Assembly: GCF_014202755.1 (NCBI RefSeq)
Contig: NZ_JACHHK010000004.1
Span: 148,072-212,071, forward strand
Source: Catenisphaera adipataccumulans
Lineage (GTDB): Bacteria > Bacillota_I > Bacilli_A > Erysipelotrichales > Erysipelotrichaceae
DNA: 64,000 bases
Direction: 5' to 3'
This document shows positions 53,592 through 62,326 of the stretch, in pieces. The notes under the pieces were generated by a model that made no database searches, was not told the origin of the DNA, and saw only the letters and a program-made list of their open reading frames with translations. Made by a program: the position numbers and the translations under genes. Numbering within the stretch: position 1 is the first letter of the stretch; every line of letters starts with the position of its first letter.

Positions 53592-54740
53592 TTATCCAAA
53601 GAATTTTTTCGCAATGGCTTGTCCCTGGTCGATCTTTGCCCATTCCTGAGCCATGGTTAGTTCATTGCCGCAGTCACAGGAAGCAAAGCCGCATTGATGG
53701 GAAAGGAACAAACGCTCTTTTGGTAAGATCTTGGCGGCCTGATCCAACAGGCGCAGAGCCCGCTCTTCATCGTCCAATGCCGCAGTTTTGCTGGAGAGCA
53801 CCCCAAGGACAACTTCTGCTTCTTTATCTTTCAGCGCTTCCAGTGCGCTGATGGCACCGGCTCGTTCATCATCCCATTCCAGGAAGAAACGATCATAGTG
53901 CTGTTCGCCTAAGAATTTTGCGGCGATGGCCTCATAGGTGCCGCCGGATGCATGCCGGCTGGCATAATTTCCGCGGCAGTTATGGGTCCACACTTTTAAT
54001 CCCAGTTGATGGCCGTAATCAGCGATCACGTTATTCAAAGCGACAAAGCCATCGGCCAGCGCCGGCAGATCGCCATTGTCTTCGGCAAAGAAGCTGTCCG
54101 GATTTTCCGGATCAAAAAGCTCCCATAAGCAGTCATCGAACTGAATGATGGTGCCGCCTGCGGCTTTATAGTCATCCAAAAATTCTTTATACGCCTGGAT
54201 CAGACCGGCCTTTAAATCATCCGCCGTCTTATAGACTTGTTCCGGTCCGTAGAGATGGTCAAAGACACTTAATTCCGTAAAGGCATGTGCAAGGGACCAA
54301 ACGGTCAGTTTGGCCTGACGGCCCTGTGCCAGCGACTTAGTTTGTTTGAACAAATCGATAAAGTGGTGATGTTTTCCGGACAGCGGTTTTATGATACGTA
54401 AGCCGATATCTTTCCGTGTTTCAAAATTGGAATGTCCGTCATGATCTTTGAACGTATAACCGTGATCTGCGATGTATCGTTCGATTCCATCCAGGCCCCA
54501 AATGAAGTCCAGGTGCCACATGGATTTGGTGTACTCGCCGTCGGTGATCACATCAATGCCATGGTCAATTTCTTCCTGGATCACCTGGGCGACTGCCTGG
54601 CTTTCGCATTCCTTGTAGCCAGGGAAGTCATCGTAAAAAGGATAGGTGATATCGTCCCGTTGTTCAATTTTGTTTTTATAAACCAATAAATCGCGCGGGC
54701 GCAGCAAGGAGCCCACGATCTGAAATTTACATTCTGACAT
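53592..54740 (-). CDS. Cobalamin-independent methionine synthase-like protein (YxjG/YxjH type)
   Basis: A 382-residue protein like the C-terminal catalytic half of MetE. Zinc ligands are suggested by His and Cys in VWTHNCRGNY and by the cysteines in SHQCGFASCDCG; the Asp/Glu pair in IIQFDDCLWELF lies in the barrel. B. subtilis YxjG and YxjH are of this size and are thought to make methionine from homocysteine or a methyl donor other than methyltetrahydrofolate. The start at 54740 has an AGGAGG site; the frame continues upstream without homology. No S-box leader was seen ahead of it. Confidence 0.85.
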   Translation of the reverse strand: MSECKFQIVGSLLRPRDLLVYKNKIEQRDDITYPFYDDFPGYKECESQAVAQVIQEEIDHGIDVITDGEYTKSMWHLDFIWGLDGIERYIADHGYTFKDHDGHSNFETRKDIGLRIIKPLSGKHHHFIDLFKQTKSLAQGRQAKLTVWSLAHAFTELSVFDHLYGPEQVYKTADDLKAGLIQAYKEFLDDYKAAGGTIIQFDDCLWELFDPENPDSFFAEDNGDLPALADGFVALNNVIADYGHQLGLKVWTHNCRGNYASRHASGGTYEAIAAKFLGEQHYDRFFLEWDDERAGAISALEALKDKEAEVVLGVLSSKTAALDDEERALRLLDQAAKILPKERLFLSHQCGFASCDCGNELTMAQEWAKIDQGQAIAKKFFG

Positions 54741-54844
54741 ATGTATTCCTCCTGTATGATGGTGCCATTGTATCAGAAGGAAGGAATATACACGAATACG
54801 AATATTATTCTGTTGAATATAGAATGAAGCTATAGATACAAGAT

Positions 54845-54884
54845 AAAAATTCAGCTGACGGATATTGTCAGCTGAATTTTTATA
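54845..54884. terminator. Terminator between glnN2 and the YxjG-like gene
   Basis: Fourteen-pair stem AAAATTCAGCTGAC/GTCAGCTGAATTTT with a short loop and A/T runs; it ends the minus-strand glnN copy. Confidence 0.88.
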
Positions 54885-54888
54885 TAGA

Positions 54889-56979
54889 TTAGTCAATGGC
54901 CCGGAACAAGAGGTCGTTGTAGTCCGGCATCGGCCAGACATCGCGCGGGATCCGTGCTTCGATGACGTCGCTGAGCTTGCGGATCGCATCCATGAGCGGC
55001 AGCAGTTTCTGTGCAGCAAAGTCAGCCGCTTCCTTGGAATCGGTAAAGCTTTTCTGAATCAGTTCTTCCAGTTCTTCCAAATGCTGTTCGATCAGTTCCA
55101 AAGCATCATTGATTTCCGTCAAGTATTTATTTTCCATCGTGAATTTGATGCCGGCTTCTTTCTTTGTCTGGATGATCGAAGCTAGTTTTGCTTCATAGTC
55201 CAGAACAGCCGGAATAATTTGTTTCCGCAGCATATAGGCCATGGTCTGCGCCTCAATGTGGATCACTTGATAATAGCCCATCAACAGAATGTTCTGGCGG
55301 GCATGCAGTTCATTGGCTGTATATACTTTATGACGGCCGAACATTTCCAAATAACGGGGTTCGGTATAATGCGGCAGGGCATCGGCGGTCGTTTTTAGTT
55401 CAGACAGACCGCGTTTCAAAGCTTCCTGGCGCCATTCTTCCGAATAGCCGTTGCCGGAATACAGGATGCGCTGATGTTCCTTAAATGTGCGTTTGATCAG
55501 TTCAATATTCGCTTCCTGAACTTTTTCCTGGCTGACGCATTCAAGTTCTGCGGCAAACTGGGTCATTTCTTCGGCGACGATGGTATTTAAGATCGTGTTC
55601 GGACAGGAAATATTTAAAGAAGATCCTAACATGCGGAATTCGAATTTATTGCCGGTGAACGCAAACGGTGAAGTACGGTTGCGGTCGGTCGTGTCACGGG
55701 AGATCTTCGGCAAAGCCGTGATGCCCAGCTGTAAATCCGTATTGACGGTATTGTGTTCATCTTTGCCGGAAATCAGGCTGCGGATGATCGCATTGAGTTC
55801 TTCTCCTAAATAAATGGAAATAATGGCCGGCGGGGCTTCGTTTGCGCCCAAGCGATGATCGTTGCCGGCCGTAGCCACTGAGATCCGCAGCAGATCCTGA
55901 TATTCATCGACGCCTTTGACGATCGCAGCCAGGATCGTCAGGGAACGGATATTGTCTTTCGGATCATCGCCTGGTTCCAGCAGGTTCTCGCCGGTATCGG
56001 CCACGATGGACCAGTTGTTGTGCTTGCCTGAGCCGTTGACGCCGTCGAATGGTTTTTCATGCAGCAGGCAGACCAAACCATGATGATGAGCCACGCGCTG
56101 CAGCACTTCCATCATCAGCTGGTTCTGATCACCGGCGACGTTGCCGGCCGAGAAAACCGGTGCCAGTTCAAATTGGCATGGAGCGACTTCTTTATGTTCC
56201 GTCTTGGCATAAACGCCCAGACGCCATAGTTCTTCGTCGACCTCTTCCATATAGGCTTTGACGCGCTCATCGATGTTGCCGAAATAATGATCATCAAGCT
56301 CCTGCCCCTTGACCGGCGCGCTGCCGAACAAGGTCCGGCCGGTGATGATCAGATCCAGCCGCTGGCGGTACATTTCTTCGTCGACCAGGAAATATTCCTG
56401 TTCCGGTCCGACGGTGGTATTGATCTTATTGATGTCGGAAAAGCCCATGACATGAAGCAGGCGCACCGCGGCTTTATTTAAAGCCTGGATGCTGCGCAGC
56501 AGCGGCGTCTTCTTGTCCAGTGAGGATCCGTCATAGGATAAAAATAATGTCGGGATATATAAGGTCTTTTCTTTGACAAACGCAAAACTTGTCGGATCCC
56601 AGGCAGTATAGCCGCGGGCTTCAAAGGTGGCGCGCAGACCGCCGCTCGGGAAGCTGGAAGCATCCGGTTCGCCTTTGATCAGTTCTTTTCCGCGGAATTC
56701 ACTGATGACGGATGTCGGTCCGGTCGGGTTGATGAAGGCATCGTGCTTTTCTGCCGTGATCCCGGTCATCGGCTGGAACCAGTGGGTGAAGTGGGTGGCG
56801 CCTTTTTCAACGGCCCAGTCTTTCATTGCATTGGCGACCACGTCCGCGATCTCATTCGGCAGTTCTTTGCCATTGTCCATGACATCGCACATGATCTTGA
56901 AAACTGAGTGCGGTAAGTATTTTTGCATGGCCTGACGTCCGAAGACATCACAGCCAAAGTAGTCATCTACGACTTTCAT
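54889..56979 (-). CDS. glnN: Glutamine synthetase type III, second copy
   Basis: A 696-residue GSIII, a clear paralogue of the product at 23908-25998 and of the same length. Signatures: GCDVFGRQAMQKYLP, THFTHWFQPMTG, RATFEARGYTAWDP, TVGPEQEYFLVDE, KTEHKEVAPCQFE, DGVNGSGKHNNWS and NDHRLGANEAPPAI, so all catalytic parts look intact. It is monocistronic. A TAGACA-18-TATTAT promoter lies at about 57042-57013 on the minus strand with no hairpin leader, so it should be controlled differently from the first copy. GGGAGGAAG lies before the start. Confidence 0.95.
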   Translation of the reverse strand: MKVVDDYFGCDVFGRQAMQKYLPHSVFKIMCDVMDNGKELPNEIADVVANAMKDWAVEKGATHFTHWFQPMTGITAEKHDAFINPTGPTSVISEFRGKELIKGEPDASSFPSGGLRATFEARGYTAWDPTSFAFVKEKTLYIPTLFLSYDGSSLDKKTPLLRSIQALNKAAVRLLHVMGFSDINKINTTVGPEQEYFLVDEEMYRQRLDLIITGRTLFGSAPVKGQELDDHYFGNIDERVKAYMEEVDEELWRLGVYAKTEHKEVAPCQFELAPVFSAGNVAGDQNQLMMEVLQRVAHHHGLVCLLHEKPFDGVNGSGKHNNWSIVADTGENLLEPGDDPKDNIRSLTILAAIVKGVDEYQDLLRISVATAGNDHRLGANEAPPAIISIYLGEELNAIIRSLISGKDEHNTVNTDLQLGITALPKISRDTTDRNRTSPFAFTGNKFEFRMLGSSLNISCPNTILNTIVAEEMTQFAAELECVSQEKVQEANIELIKRTFKEHQRILYSGNGYSEEWRQEALKRGLSELKTTADALPHYTEPRYLEMFGRHKVYTANELHARQNILLMGYYQVIHIEAQTMAYMLRKQIIPAVLDYEAKLASIIQTKKEAGIKFTMENKYLTEINDALELIEQHLEELEELIQKSFTDSKEAADFAAQKLLPLMDAIRKLSDVIEARIPRDVWPMPDYNDLLFRAID

Positions 56980-57104
56980 TGATAAACTTCCTCCCGTTTT
57001 TTTGTTTCCTATATAATACCATTGGAGTATATGGTTTGTCTAAAAGAAGAACCAACTTGTTCAATTGACATGGATGATGTAAAATTAACCCAGGAGTGAT
57101 GTGT

Positions 57105-58268
57105 ATGTTCCATGTGCCGGAAAAATACAAAGAGAAGGCAGAATTCTATAAATACATGATCTTTTTCATTACGATCGTGTTGTTAGTGATTATATATATC
57201 GATAAAATCGGGACCTTCCTGGCATGGGTGATTTCGATTTTGTTTCCGTTCATTCTCGGCCTGGGCTTTGCGTTTGTATTCAATGTGATATCAAACGGGA
57301 TCATTGGTTTTCTGGTCCGGTTCTTCCATCTGAAAGTGACCAAGCGCAAGCGGACGTTGATCAATGTGATCACGGTCTTACTGGTCGTACTGGCCATTGG
57401 CTTCTTTGTGATCAAACTTGTCCCGCAGGTGGTCCACTCCATCACCAATCTGACCAATGACCTGCCGGGAACATTGACACATTTTCAGGAATCGCTTTTG
57501 AAATTGACCAAACGTTTTCCGTCGATCCACCGATTCATTGAATCCTGGGATCTGAATGTCAAGACGCAGTCCGATGCAATGGCGCTGCTCGATAAGTTTT
57601 CCGGCTGGTTTTTGGGCGGCGGCAAGTTCATGGATAATGTCAACAATATTATTTCAACGACCATTTCCTGGATGACAACGACTTTGATCGCGTTGATTTT
57701 TGCGGTGTTTGTTTTATTCAATAAAAGAACGTTCATGCGCGATCTGAAAAGTATACCGAAGGCTTATCTGCCGGAACGTGCGTATTATCAATGTGCGCGG
57801 ATCTATAAAGTATTCCGCACGACTTTTACAAAGTACATCGGCGGCACGCTTTTGGAATGTTTGATCCTGGGAACGCTGGTGACGATCGGCGCGACGCTGT
57901 TAAGGCTGCCGTACTCCTTGCTTTGTGGTGTGATCGTTGCCATCGGTGCTTTGGTGCCGATGTTCGGAGCGTTGGTTATGGCTATTCTGGTAGCGATCTT
58001 TTTGGCCCTGGAGAATCCGATCGACGGTATCACGTTCATTGTTATGTTTATCTGCATTCAGCAGGTGGAAGGCAACTTTATTTATCCGAATGTCGTGGGA
58101 CGCTCCATCGGTTTTCCGCCGATGTATGTCATTGTCGCCATTACCTTGGGCGCAAATGTCGGCGGTGTATTAGGCATGGTAATTTTCATTCCGCTGCTTT
58201 CTTCCATCTATCAGCTGGTGCAGGAAGATGTGTCGAAACGACTTTTGAAGAAAACGAACAAGACATAA
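57105..58268 (+). CDS. AI-2E family (YdiK/PerM) membrane protein
   Basis: A 387-residue polytopic membrane protein of the AI-2E/PerM family with about eight hydrophobic segments and a long loop at roughly residues 100-190. The region GGTLLECLILGTLVTIG and the PMFGALVMAILVAIF and EGNFIYPNVVGRSIG segments are family hallmarks. Members act as exporters or antiporters of varied compounds; the name comes from one case linked with AI-2. The start at 57105 follows AGGAG at 57092-57096 with an eight-base gap. Substrate unknown. Confidence 0.9.
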   Translation: MFHVPEKYKEKAEFYKYMIFFITIVLLVIIYIDKIGTFLAWVISILFPFILGLGFAFVFNVISNGIIGFLVRFFHLKVTKRKRTLINVITVLLVVLAIGFFVIKLVPQVVHSITNLTNDLPGTLTHFQESLLKLTKRFPSIHRFIESWDLNVKTQSDAMALLDKFSGWFLGGGKFMDNVNNIISTTISWMTTTLIALIFAVFVLFNKRTFMRDLKSIPKAYLPERAYYQCARIYKVFRTTFTKYIGGTLLECLILGTLVTIGATLLRLPYSLLCGVIVAIGALVPMFGALVMAILVAIFLALENPIDGITFIVMFICIQQVEGNFIYPNVVGRSIGFPPMYVIVAITLGANVGGVLGMVIFIPLLSSIYQLVQEDVSKRLLKKTNKT

Positions 58269-58323
58269 ATAGTGTCAATATAAGATGTATTCTGTCCTTG
58301 TGAAAAGAAAGAAGGAATCAAGG

Positions 58324-58656
58324 ATGAATGCAGAAAGAAAATTAGCTATGGCATTGTTGAATGCAGTATGGAACGAAGATGTCGAAGGAGTTCGTGCTTG
58401 TTTGAAAATGGGCGCTTCACCGAGTTGGATCTTCAATGGCTATCCAATCCTGATGCATGCCATCACGGTGGGTAACGAAAAGATCGTCAATATTTTGATT
58501 GATGCCGGCGCCATTCAGACACAGGAAGCCTTCGGATTTGCGTTGGAACACGGAATCGGCAATATGATCCGGCCGCTGCTGTTTCGGGGAATTGTCCCGA
58601 AGCATTTTGAAGGACAGCCGGGATTCGGCGATTTTCCGCAGCGATTTGCATACTAG
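58324..58656 (+). CDS. Small ankyrin-repeat-like protein
   Basis: A 110-residue soluble protein. Two ankyrin-like units are visible: LLNAVWNEDVEGVRACLKMG (residues 10-29) with ASPSWIFNGYPILMHAIT after it, and GNEKIVNILIDAGA with its following helix. Ankyrin units mediate protein binding. No catalytic motif is seen. Start chosen at 58324 for the GAAGGAA site upstream. It lies before the WYL regulator, separated by a terminator. Confidence 0.7.
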   Translation: MNAERKLAMALLNAVWNEDVEGVRACLKMGASPSWIFNGYPILMHAITVGNEKIVNILIDAGAIQTQEAFGFALEHGIGNMIRPLLFRGIVPKHFEGQPGFGDFPQRFAY

Positions 58657-58680
58657 CACAGCCATGGCTGTGCTTTTTTC
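58655..58680 (+). terminator. Terminator after the ankyrin-like gene
   Basis: Perfect palindrome AGCACAGCCATGGCTGTGCT followed by T6. Confidence 0.85.
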
Positions 58681-58697
58681 TATATAGGAGGATGTTT

Positions 58698-59657
58698 ATG
58701 AATCGTACCGCACTTTGTATACGGATGTTGATGTATCTGAAAGCCAACGGCTTGACCAATACACGGACTTTGGCCGATGTGCTGGAAACCAATCCGCGCA
58801 ACATTCGTGAATTTAAAAAAGAACTGGTGACTGCCGGATACAATATCAAAGAAATCAAAGGCCGTTACGGCGGGTATATGCTGGATGAAAATGATTTATT
58901 TCCAGCTTTGAAACTGACCGATTCGGAGCGGGATGCCGTGGCGGATGCAAATCAATTTTTAAAATCGCACCGGGAATTTGAGCAGACCGAAGAGTTTGAA
59001 AAAGCGTCGATCAAGATCTTAAATACCTCCAAAGATACAGATGTACAGAATCGGATCCGCATGTTGGGGACACCGAACGTGGCATTGAGCCGGCATGAAC
59101 GGCAGATGCTTTCCATCTTGATGGAAGCGAAAAAACGAGAGTGCTGTGCCCGTTTGATCTACCGCAATGCATTTGAAGATACGATCAAAGAACCGCATGA
59201 AGTATTGCTGGATCCCTATGAGATCATCTTATGGTCGAATGTCTTTAACAATGCGTACTATGCGATGGGATATAAACACAATACCAGCGATGTCCGGTGC
59301 TATCGGATCAGTGATATCCGGATGCAGAGCTGTGAACTGACGGACATTGGCTTTTTGAAAGATCCGACATTTCATCTAGAACAACATGTCGGAAAAACCT
59401 CTTTGTTCAAACATGCTCCCGTACGGGTCACTGTTTCGGTATTGAGCGAAAATGTGATGCATGATATGTATTGGGGACAGAATGTCCGGCAGGAAGAAGA
59501 GAATGTGTTCTCTTTCGATGTCGATGATCTGCATACATTTTATTCTCAGGTGTTCTTTAAACGCGATCATATTCAAATCTTGTCGCCGGATGAGGTGGCA
59601 AGGGAGTATACGCGTAATTTAAAAACCATTTTGCGAATGTATGAAAATGAAGTATGA
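58698..59657 (+). CDS. WYL-domain transcriptional regulator
   Basis: A 319-residue regulator with an N-terminal winged helix (residues 5-60, TNTRTLADVLETNPRNIREF) and a WYL-like ligand-binding domain (about 150-230, containing LLDPYEIILWSNVFNNAYY). The fold and length match the YafY-type family. These proteins sense nucleic acid or nucleotide ligands and often control DNA repair or defence genes. The start at 58698 fits AGGAGG six bases before it. It is followed after 18 bases by a DUF2779 exonuclease gene, which it may control. Confidence 0.87.
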   Translation: MNRTALCIRMLMYLKANGLTNTRTLADVLETNPRNIREFKKELVTAGYNIKEIKGRYGGYMLDENDLFPALKLTDSERDAVADANQFLKSHREFEQTEEFEKASIKILNTSKDTDVQNRIRMLGTPNVALSRHERQMLSILMEAKKRECCARLIYRNAFEDTIKEPHEVLLDPYEIILWSNVFNNAYYAMGYKHNTSDVRCYRISDIRMQSCELTDIGFLKDPTFHLEQHVGKTSLFKHAPVRVTVSVLSENVMHDMYWGQNVRQEEENVFSFDVDDLHTFYSQVFFKRDHIQILSPDEVAREYTRNLKTILRMYENEV

Positions 59658-59675
59658 TGGTAGTTAGGTGAAGTT

Positions 59676-61145
59676 ATGTTACATGTAAGTGATTTAGTGC
59701 ATGCGGAAAAATGTGAAGCCTATGCTTGGAATTGTGCGCATCGTAAGCTGCCGTTTCAGAGTTACTATCATATGGATGTTCCGTTTTCGGCATTGTGGAA
59801 ACAATATTTAGGTTATCAGACGTATGGTGAAGGCCATGTCGGCCAAACCAATTCGGATACTTTGTCCTTATTAAAAAAGTACGACGTCGTTTATCAGGCG
59901 CGTTTTGAATATCGCGGACTGCGCACGAAGATCCCGGTACTGATCCGAAAGGACCAGGGCTGGCTGGCACTGTATCCGCATTTGAGCGCGTATCCAAAAG
60001 AAGAGGAAGCGCGGTTCATGAAACTGAATGATCAAGCTGCGGCCTCGATCGGCGTAACGATTTGTGATCATGAAATATTATATTTAAATAAAGATTATGT
60101 ACGGCAGGATGAGCTGGATCTGTCGCAGTGTTTTCTGCGTTCGAAACAGCTATTCAACCACCGCAATCATTTAAATAAAACCATCCAGGAATGCATTGAC
60201 GAAACTGAGCTGGATCTGGATGAGTGGATCGACAAAACCAAACCCATTCTGGAAGGGGAACGTCCGGAGATCAAGCGGACCAAAGCGTGTACGTCCGGCC
60301 GGCGCTGTGTGTATTATTCGTACTGTTTTGATGAATCGAAGGAACCGGATGATTCTGTGCTCTTTTTGACAACATCGCAATACAAACTGGATGCTTATGA
60401 AAAGGGGATCCGCCATATCAAAGATATGCCGATCGATCAGCTCGAAGGATTTCGGCTGCAGTATTCCCAATACATGGCCAGCCGCAACGGCGGACAGTTT
60501 GCCGACCGCAACGCGATCCAATCATGGCTGAGCCATATTCAGTATCCGATTTCTTATTTGGACTTTGAGTGGGATACATTTGCGATCCCGCCGTATCGGG
60601 GCATGCGGCCTTTTGATGTGCTTTGTTTCCAATACAGTCTGCACATTGAAGAAAAGGATAAACCGCTGCGCCATGAGGACTTCTTCGAGAGCGGCGACTG
60701 CCGGGAGGCATTCGTGAAATCCCTGATTGAAAAGATCCCGGCGTCCGGTACGATCCTTGTCTATAATATGGAAGGGGCAGAGAAGCTGCGGCTGACGCAG
60801 CTGGCGGAGCAGTTCCCACAGTATGCCGAAAAACTGAAAACAATATGCGGCCGGATGGTCGACTTATCCAAGCCGTTTGAAGCCGGCTTACTGTATGACA
60901 ACCGCATGCGCGGTCATTACTCGCTGAAGAGCATCCTGCCGGTGTTCAGCGATCAGTATTCCTATCAGGAACTGCCGGTATCGGATGGAATGGATGCGGT
61001 GCAGGCGTACCGCGAGTTTGCCAATGCCGATCCGGAAAAACAAACGAAGATCAGAGAAGCGATCCGGACCTACTGCAGTCTGGATACGCTTGCCGAATAT
61101 ATTGTGTACCACGGCTTATTGGATTTGAATAAGGAGGAAAATTAA
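59676..61145 (+). CDS. DUF2779 protein: Cas4-like N-terminus plus DEDD exonuclease domain
   Basis: A 489-residue protein. The N-terminal half resembles a Cas4/RecB-type PD-(D/E)XK domain with Fe-S cysteines: Cys13 near the start and the cluster CTSGRRCVYYSYC (near residue 208). However, the IPVLIRKDQGWLALYPH core lacks the usual catalytic Asp, so the nuclease site looks inactive. The C-terminal DUF2779 domain (from about 285) has a DnaQ-like DEDD site: Asp-Glu in YLDFEWD, Asp in MVDLSKPF and Asp in YCSLDTLAEY, so a 3'-5' exonuclease is likely. It is coupled with a Zn-dependent PLC-like gene two bases on. Confidence 0.85.
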   Translation: MLHVSDLVHAEKCEAYAWNCAHRKLPFQSYYHMDVPFSALWKQYLGYQTYGEGHVGQTNSDTLSLLKKYDVVYQARFEYRGLRTKIPVLIRKDQGWLALYPHLSAYPKEEEARFMKLNDQAAASIGVTICDHEILYLNKDYVRQDELDLSQCFLRSKQLFNHRNHLNKTIQECIDETELDLDEWIDKTKPILEGERPEIKRTKACTSGRRCVYYSYCFDESKEPDDSVLFLTTSQYKLDAYEKGIRHIKDMPIDQLEGFRLQYSQYMASRNGGQFADRNAIQSWLSHIQYPISYLDFEWDTFAIPPYRGMRPFDVLCFQYSLHIEEKDKPLRHEDFFESGDCREAFVKSLIEKIPASGTILVYNMEGAEKLRLTQLAEQFPQYAEKLKTICGRMVDLSKPFEAGLLYDNRMRGHYSLKSILPVFSDQYSYQELPVSDGMDAVQAYREFANADPEKQTKIREAIRTYCSLDTLAEYIVYHGLLDLNKEEN

Positions 61146-61146
61146 T

Positions 61147-62154
61147 ATGCCGAATATTATTACTCATGTGCTTTTTGCGCGGGAGTTGGAAGACGAAAAA
61201 CTGAACGATGATCTCAAAAAACGGATCGAAGCACGTCAGCAGCTGTATGAAATCGGTGCTAACGGAGCGGATTATCTCTTTTTCCATGGCGTCAATCCCA
61301 AGCGGATCCTGGAAAAAAGCACCTTGCGCGTATTGGGACAATATGTCCATCGCCGGGGCATCAATGACTTCTATACCGAAGCATTGGATGTGATCCGTCA
61401 TGAAAAGGAATCCGATGTCAAGGAAGATGAGATCGTTTATATCATGGGCCATTTGACCCATTGGGCACTGGATTCCACGAGCCATCCGTATATTTTCTGG
61501 CGCACGGGCAGCGGCTCCAGCGATGCGAGCATCCGTCACCATAAGTTTGAATCGATCCTGGATGCAGTGATGCTGAAGGTGAAAAAGGAACAAACCATCA
61601 AAGATTTTAAGGCTTATAAGATTTGTGAAATTTCCATTGACGATGTCCGTTCCATTTCACGGCTCTACACCCATATCGCAAAAGCGGTTTATGGTGTGGA
61701 GATCAAACCGCATCAAGTCCTGGAGGCGCTGAATGACTGGTATCGCTGCCAGAAAGCGCTGTACGATGCAACGGGCAAAAAAAAGAAAGCCTTCCTAAAG
61801 GTGGAAAACGCCATTCATACACCGGGTCTGGTTTCTGCGATGTTCGTACCGAAAGACCCGACTGATCCCGTAGATGTCTGCAATCTGAAACATCGCGAAT
61901 GGTGCCATCCATGCGATGATGAAAAGACCTCGACGGAAAGCTTCTTTGACTTATATGATCGAGCAATGAAAGAAGCACAGCAGGCAATCACATTGTTTAT
62001 TGCCGCTGTGGATGATCCATCCAAGGAACAGGAATTCATTGACTTCCTGGATAACCGCAACTATACCAAGGGATTGAGCGATAATCCGCCGATGAAGTAT
62101 TTCGATGACGATCTGAAACAAACCGGCGAAATGTTGATCCAAGAACAGAAGTAG
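61147..62154 (+). CDS. Zinc-dependent phospholipase C family protein
   Basis: A 335-residue protein of the Zn-PLC family (alpha-toxin N-domain fold). His and Asp ligands are visible in NIITHVLFAREL, GANGADYLFFHG, IMGHLTHWALDSTSHPYIFW and IRHHKFESILDAVM. There is no signal peptide, so it is cytoplasmic, unlike secreted toxins. Such cytoplasmic members are common in Bacillota and their substrate is unknown. It starts one base after the DUF2779 gene with AAGGAGG ahead, and a terminator ends the unit. Confidence 0.88.
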   Translation: MPNIITHVLFARELEDEKLNDDLKKRIEARQQLYEIGANGADYLFFHGVNPKRILEKSTLRVLGQYVHRRGINDFYTEALDVIRHEKESDVKEDEIVYIMGHLTHWALDSTSHPYIFWRTGSGSSDASIRHHKFESILDAVMLKVKKEQTIKDFKAYKICEISIDDVRSISRLYTHIAKAVYGVEIKPHQVLEALNDWYRCQKALYDATGKKKKAFLKVENAIHTPGLVSAMFVPKDPTDPVDVCNLKHREWCHPCDDEKTSTESFFDLYDRAMKEAQQAITLFIAAVDDPSKEQEFIDFLDNRNYTKGLSDNPPMKYFDDDLKQTGEMLIQEQK

Positions 62155-62156
62155 AC

Positions 62157-62183
62157 GAAAGACCGATGAATCGGTCTTTTTTT
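62157..62183 (+). terminator. Terminator of the WYL-DUF2779-PLC unit
   Basis: Stem AAAGACCGA/TCGGTCTTT with a TGAA loop, followed by T. Confidence 0.9.
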
Positions 62184-62283
62184 AAATTGAATTTTCATTC
62201 TTGAAAAAAACAAATATATTAGTAAAATTTCTTTCCAAAGTATCAAAAAAAGCAAATTGATATGTACTGAACATTCGAATACA

Positions 62284-62292
62284 TGTTATAAT
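62284..62292 (+). promoter_or_regulatory. Extended -10 promoter of the surface protein gene
   Basis: TGTTATAAT is an extended -10 element (TGn plus TATAAT). The -35 region is poor (TACTGA at 62265-62270, 16-bp spacer). Confidence 0.5.
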
Positions 62293-62326
62293 TAATACGT
62301 TTTTGGATGGAAAGAGGGAAAATATT

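Noticed and set aside
54741..54844. S-box (SAM) riboswitch ahead of the YxjG-like gene
   Set aside because: The upstream region is only about 100 bases to the next terminator and shows none of the conserved S-box segments.
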